NCBI RefSeq assembly: GCF_017591425.1
Contig: NW_024466599.1
Location: 58,417,501-58,481,500 of the forward strand
Direction of reading: 5' to 3'
Length of the DNA: 64,000 nucleotides
Origin: Ochotona curzoniae
Lineage: Eukaryota; Chordata; Mammalia; Lagomorpha; Ochotonidae
Part shown: positions 60,311-64,000 of the stretch, piece by piece
Position numbering within the stretch: position 1 is the first letter of the stretch
How the letters are laid out: every line of letters starts with the position of its first letter
Translations under genes and position numbers: made by a program
The notes under the pieces: generated by a model
The model's database searches: none
The model's input: only the letters and a program-made list of their open reading frames with translations
What the model was told of the DNA's origin: nothing

Positions 60311-61489
60311 AAATGAACAAATTCAACTACCTTTTTAAAAAAACTCTTGAGATTTCTGTGTGTTGTGAGTGTTCTCATGCTGTTGAGACAATTCATCCAG
60401 CAGCTCCTAAATAGTTTACAATGTGGCCGATCATAAGAAAGCCAAATCGAATGACTAGAGGATTGGAACTTTGGGACAGCCTGACCTTTGCAGAATGAGG
60501 AGATATTGGAGATCAATCCTAATCATGTGACCAATGATTTAAAGATTTGTGCTTATAGAATGAGACTTCAATAACAGCTCCACGGATCTTCCCGCTTGAG
60601 GAATGCATTGATGTCTAAAAAAATTGATGTACAAGGTCTTACAAATACAAGCCACAGAACATCTGCACCTCCATCTCTCCTTAGCCTCATTCTGTGTATT
60701 TACATTCCTTTACTATGGCCAGGGTATATTCTTTGTAACTAAATGTCATCCTTAAATATATCACTTTCAGTAAATTTTGTGAGGTTTTCTAGCATCATTT
60801 TCCAACCAAGATGGTCACTGTTATTCAAAGTTTTCAGCCAGACAGATGTACAGAGGCCCCAAGATGTGTAGCTGTGTCTAAAGTGGGGAGAGCTGTGTGA
60901 AGAACTTTGCCCTTAACCTGTGAAGTGGGGATATCTCTGGGAATAATCAGAATTGGGCTGCAAGGTGTCTAGGTGAGGTGACAATATAACAGTTTGGAAT
61001 TTCAAGCCAATATGGCAGAAATGCAAGTGGATTAAGGACAAATGTCTCCAAATTGCAACTGGCATCTAAAGAAGAAACAGTTTGAAGGACTCTACTTTTA
61101 ATTTGGATGCAGTGTCTATGTTAACGTCAGCAGGCTACTGTCAGAACGTTGATTTGTAAACTATCCAGCTGATAATTGAGAATTGTATTACAATCCAAAG
61201 ACAAATAACCAAATTTTCATTGTTGTTTATTAAAGATTCTTTTCCTGAATCAGAAAAAAGAAAATTCCAACAAGCACTCCAGTGGTTTTTCAACTTTGTA
61301 CTTGTTGAACACTTGTGATTATAAAGTAAATTGAAAGTATGTTTTCACAAAAATTAGAAGAGAAAGAAAGGGAAATATGCTTATTTTTTAAAGAATTGTA
61401 TCTCTGAAATACATTAAATCTGCACCTTTATGTCAATTTTTAAAAATTGGGAAACAAAAATTATGCACTCCGGGGTCATTTGAACTAGC

Positions 61490-61720
61490 AGTTACGACTC
61501 ACCTATGCCCCATCAGAGTTGCCTGGGTTCCACATTGCCTCTGCTCCAGCATGTGCTGATGAAGACTTGAGGTGGCAGTGGAGATGGAAACCAGAGATTC
61601 TACTACCCACGTGTGTGGCCTGGATTGACCTGCTTGATCCTAAATTTTGTCTGGCCAAACTCCAGCTGTTACCGACACTTGAGTGCTGATGTGAGCACAT
61701 TTCCTGTTCCCAAATAAGCA
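61490..61720 (+). mobile_element. Highly diverged CSINE-like remnant
   Basis: CCTGGGTTCCACATTGCCTC and CTACCCACGTGTGTGGCCTG resemble an older CSINE in order, but many positions differ. Confidence 0.4.
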
Positions 61721-64000
61721 TTAAAAAAAAAAACCCAAACCATGTACATTGAGAATAGTTTTGAAATGTTCTCAACATGAATTGCTTATTTTTCTCTATT
61801 ATCAAGTTATCATTTAGATCTTTAGGGATGTAACCAAGGGGAATGAAAAAAGCTAATGAAATTCACAATAAGGAAAATATTATGACAGAAAAATGTAAAG
61901 TATTAGTTACTCATAAAAAAGAGACAGATATATGTTCCTCATAGTTCTACAATATGCCCAGTTTAGACACATACTTCTTTTAATTGATTAGCTTTGCTTG
62001 AGCATTCAATTGTCATTTTTTCCTTTAAAAAGTTAGAATTTTTATTCTGTCTCCAAAAAATTCTTGCAGTGAATGACAGGCTAGTACTGTCTGTAATTTC
62101 CTGGGATAGTGTTACTGGCATAAATGAAGTGTCAGGTTCCACACTAATTCATCACTTATTAATTAACAATATCAACAATTCCTTTTTCATCACTGATAAC
62201 ACATTTTACTGACTACCAAAAGGATTTTTTTATTACAAAACTTATCTCCAAGGCTCTTTCCTATTATCTACCACAATGATAAAAAAAAATCATCATTCAA
62301 TCATCATTTTAATGACTGATCATTTTTCCCTCACTAAAATTAAATCATAAAAGCCATTTAATTAAATTGAATGGTAATTGAATGACTTTAATCATTCAAA
62401 GGATTGAAATGGAGGAAGTTTTCTCTGAAAACCTGACAACATGTAATGACATAGTGTGACCAATGTGGCAAATCCTGAGAATAAGCAGGTTAATAACCAT
62501 CTTTCCTTTTGGTCTCATCAACACAAAAGCATCTGTTACAAAAGCGCTTTGTTCCTTTTAGCTTTGGGACAGAGTCTAAGCAATGCACAGATACACAAAC
62601 AAGAGGTCATGAGGCTTTGCTTTGGGAAAGTTCTTATAAACCATCAAAAGTAAAGCCAGTGTCTTTACTGAACTACCTGGGGCATCCTCCAAAAATTAAT
62701 GAATAATATGTAAAATCTGAAAAAAATAGCATGGATTTCCAGTTTTTTGCATCAAAATAATCTTTACATTTATTTTTACTTTTTCAAAATATTCTTGTAT
62801 GTTTAAGAGCAAGAATAGATTTTTTTGAACTTTTGAAAATTATTAATGTACATTTATTATTCAGTTTCCATATGTTGGATATGCTGGCAAAATTACAATA
62901 TTGGGAAATATTACCTCCCCAATGTGCTGGAGGAGAGTGCCATGTCAACAAATGATTATCATAAGATCAGGTTAGTGGCACAACAGGGTTATGTAGAAGA
63001 TTTTATGAAATTTCAGGTGGGGGAAGGGCAATAAATATCTCCATCACAATTAAGGAAATACACCGGAGAGCTAGAAAGCTCTCTATGCGTCGGAGGCCAT
63101 ACTAGGGAGTTGAAAGTTGAAAACATGTGCAAAGGCTCAGTCTAGCCAGCCAGGAGGAAGCAGTGAAGGAAAACAAGGACCAATAAGCATGGGGAGGGAC
63201 ATGCTATCCCCAACAACGAAAACACTGACATGGCTTGATTAGCTTCTTAGGAGAATCTTTCATGCAACAAGATTGGATGGGGCCTAAGATATAAAGATAG
63301 AAAATAGGGCATAAGAGGAAAGAGAATAAATACAGTAGGAAGACAGGTTGCCATACTTCCATGTGGAAATGATTCTCTTAATTCACAGCAAACTGGAGCT
63401 TCCATAAACTTAACATCTTCTCAGATCCAGGTAATCATTTGGGAGCCCCAGAGTGGAGACAACTGATGTGTGATGTATCATTTCCAGAGTGATGAGACAA
63501 AGGAATACTCTGGAATTTAATTTTATAAAATGGCAGTCCTTGACCAAACTGTAAAGTGTCATTCAAGGTACCCAGAGGACTCATAGTGACCTGCCTGTCC
63601 AACTGTCCCCAGTCATTTTGGCCTTTTCTATATCCTATCACTAACTCCTGCATCTTCTGTAAAATGTGACTCCATCCTTTATATTCAGTGAAATGACCCA
63701 GGTGCTGACAGGCAATTATTGCATGTTCTCTGTCTCATATGTGAAGATTTATAAAACTTGACTCAATCTGAATTTAAACTACTGAGTACTGGAGGCCGGG
63801 ACAGGTAGAAATGAGGGGACAGAAGGCAGATGAATAACAGGTATCAAGTCAGTCAGACAGAAGTATTAGGTTTCGTGTTCTGCAGTACAGTAGAATGATG
63901 ACATTTCACAATAATTGACTATATGCTATATGAAAAGCTGTAGGACAGGAACCAATAAATGTTAAATGTGGAGAATGGGTATAAAGGCATGGATGTTCTT
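61721..64000. other. Intronic sequence, AT-rich
   Basis: The segment 62270-62410 has many ATCATT and TAAT motifs (CATTTAATTAAATTGAATGG). It might be regulatory, or simply AT-rich. No gene. Confidence 0.4.

Noticed and set aside
1..64000. CRISPR arrays, operons, phage or integrative elements
   Set aside because: No regularly spaced direct repeats and no dense coding; all landmarks are mammalian.
1..64000. CTNNA2 exons on the minus strand
   Set aside because: Expected from known gene order somewhere near, but no minus-strand frame here resembles alpha-catenin; the window seems to lie wholly within one intron.

Overview
This is a mammalian nuclear window, almost certainly from a lagomorph and most likely a pika (Ochotona). 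About two dozen tRNA-derived C-type SINEs (CSINE) are scattered through it. Their poly(A)-side tails and body match the lagomorph CSINE family, and the younger copies resemble the pika version as I remember it. Ancient mammalian repeats (MIR, L2, MER5-type hAT relics, L1) fill in between. I found no prokaryotic, plasmid, phage or CRISPR-like content.

Only one protein-coding gene is supported: LRRTM1, a complete single-exon 523-codon reading frame on the + strand at 35305-36876. It encodes a neuronal postsynaptic leucine-rich-repeat membrane protein. Upstream lie a CpG island (about 34385-34935), a candidate splice acceptor just before 35044, and a leader with several very short upstream ORFs. 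The last of these ends in a stop codon that overlaps the LRRTM1 start (TAATG). A polyadenylation signal lies at 37218-37223. In other mammals LRRTM1 sits on the opposite strand inside a very large intron of CTNNA2 (alpha-N-catenin). The rest of the window is therefore best read as CTNNA2 intron transcribed from the minus strand, although I found no CTNNA2 exon here.

Layout: 1-17 kb is intronic sequence with a few SINEs, a 3'-truncated L1 carrying a repeat-bearing 5' UTR and the start of ORF1 (4062-5610), and a possible conserved element near 12.4 kb. At 17.1-17.37 kb is an isolated CpG-rich patch with no recognised gene. The 18-30 kb stretch is dense in SINE, L2 and MER5. The 30-46 kb stretch, centred on LRRTM1, holds no CSINE that I can see. 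The 46-64 kb stretch is again SINE-rich. It also contains an L1 3' fragment, and on the minus strand two short 5' fragments of small-RNA genes lie at 44625-44660 (U2 snRNA) and 57215-57247 (5S rRNA).

No novel multi-gene system is present. The points most worth a second look are the start-overlapping uORF, the orphan CpG patch, the G-quadruplex run upstream of LRRTM1, the SINE-free domain and the truncated small-RNA insertions. All repeat boundaries were judged by eye and are approximate.
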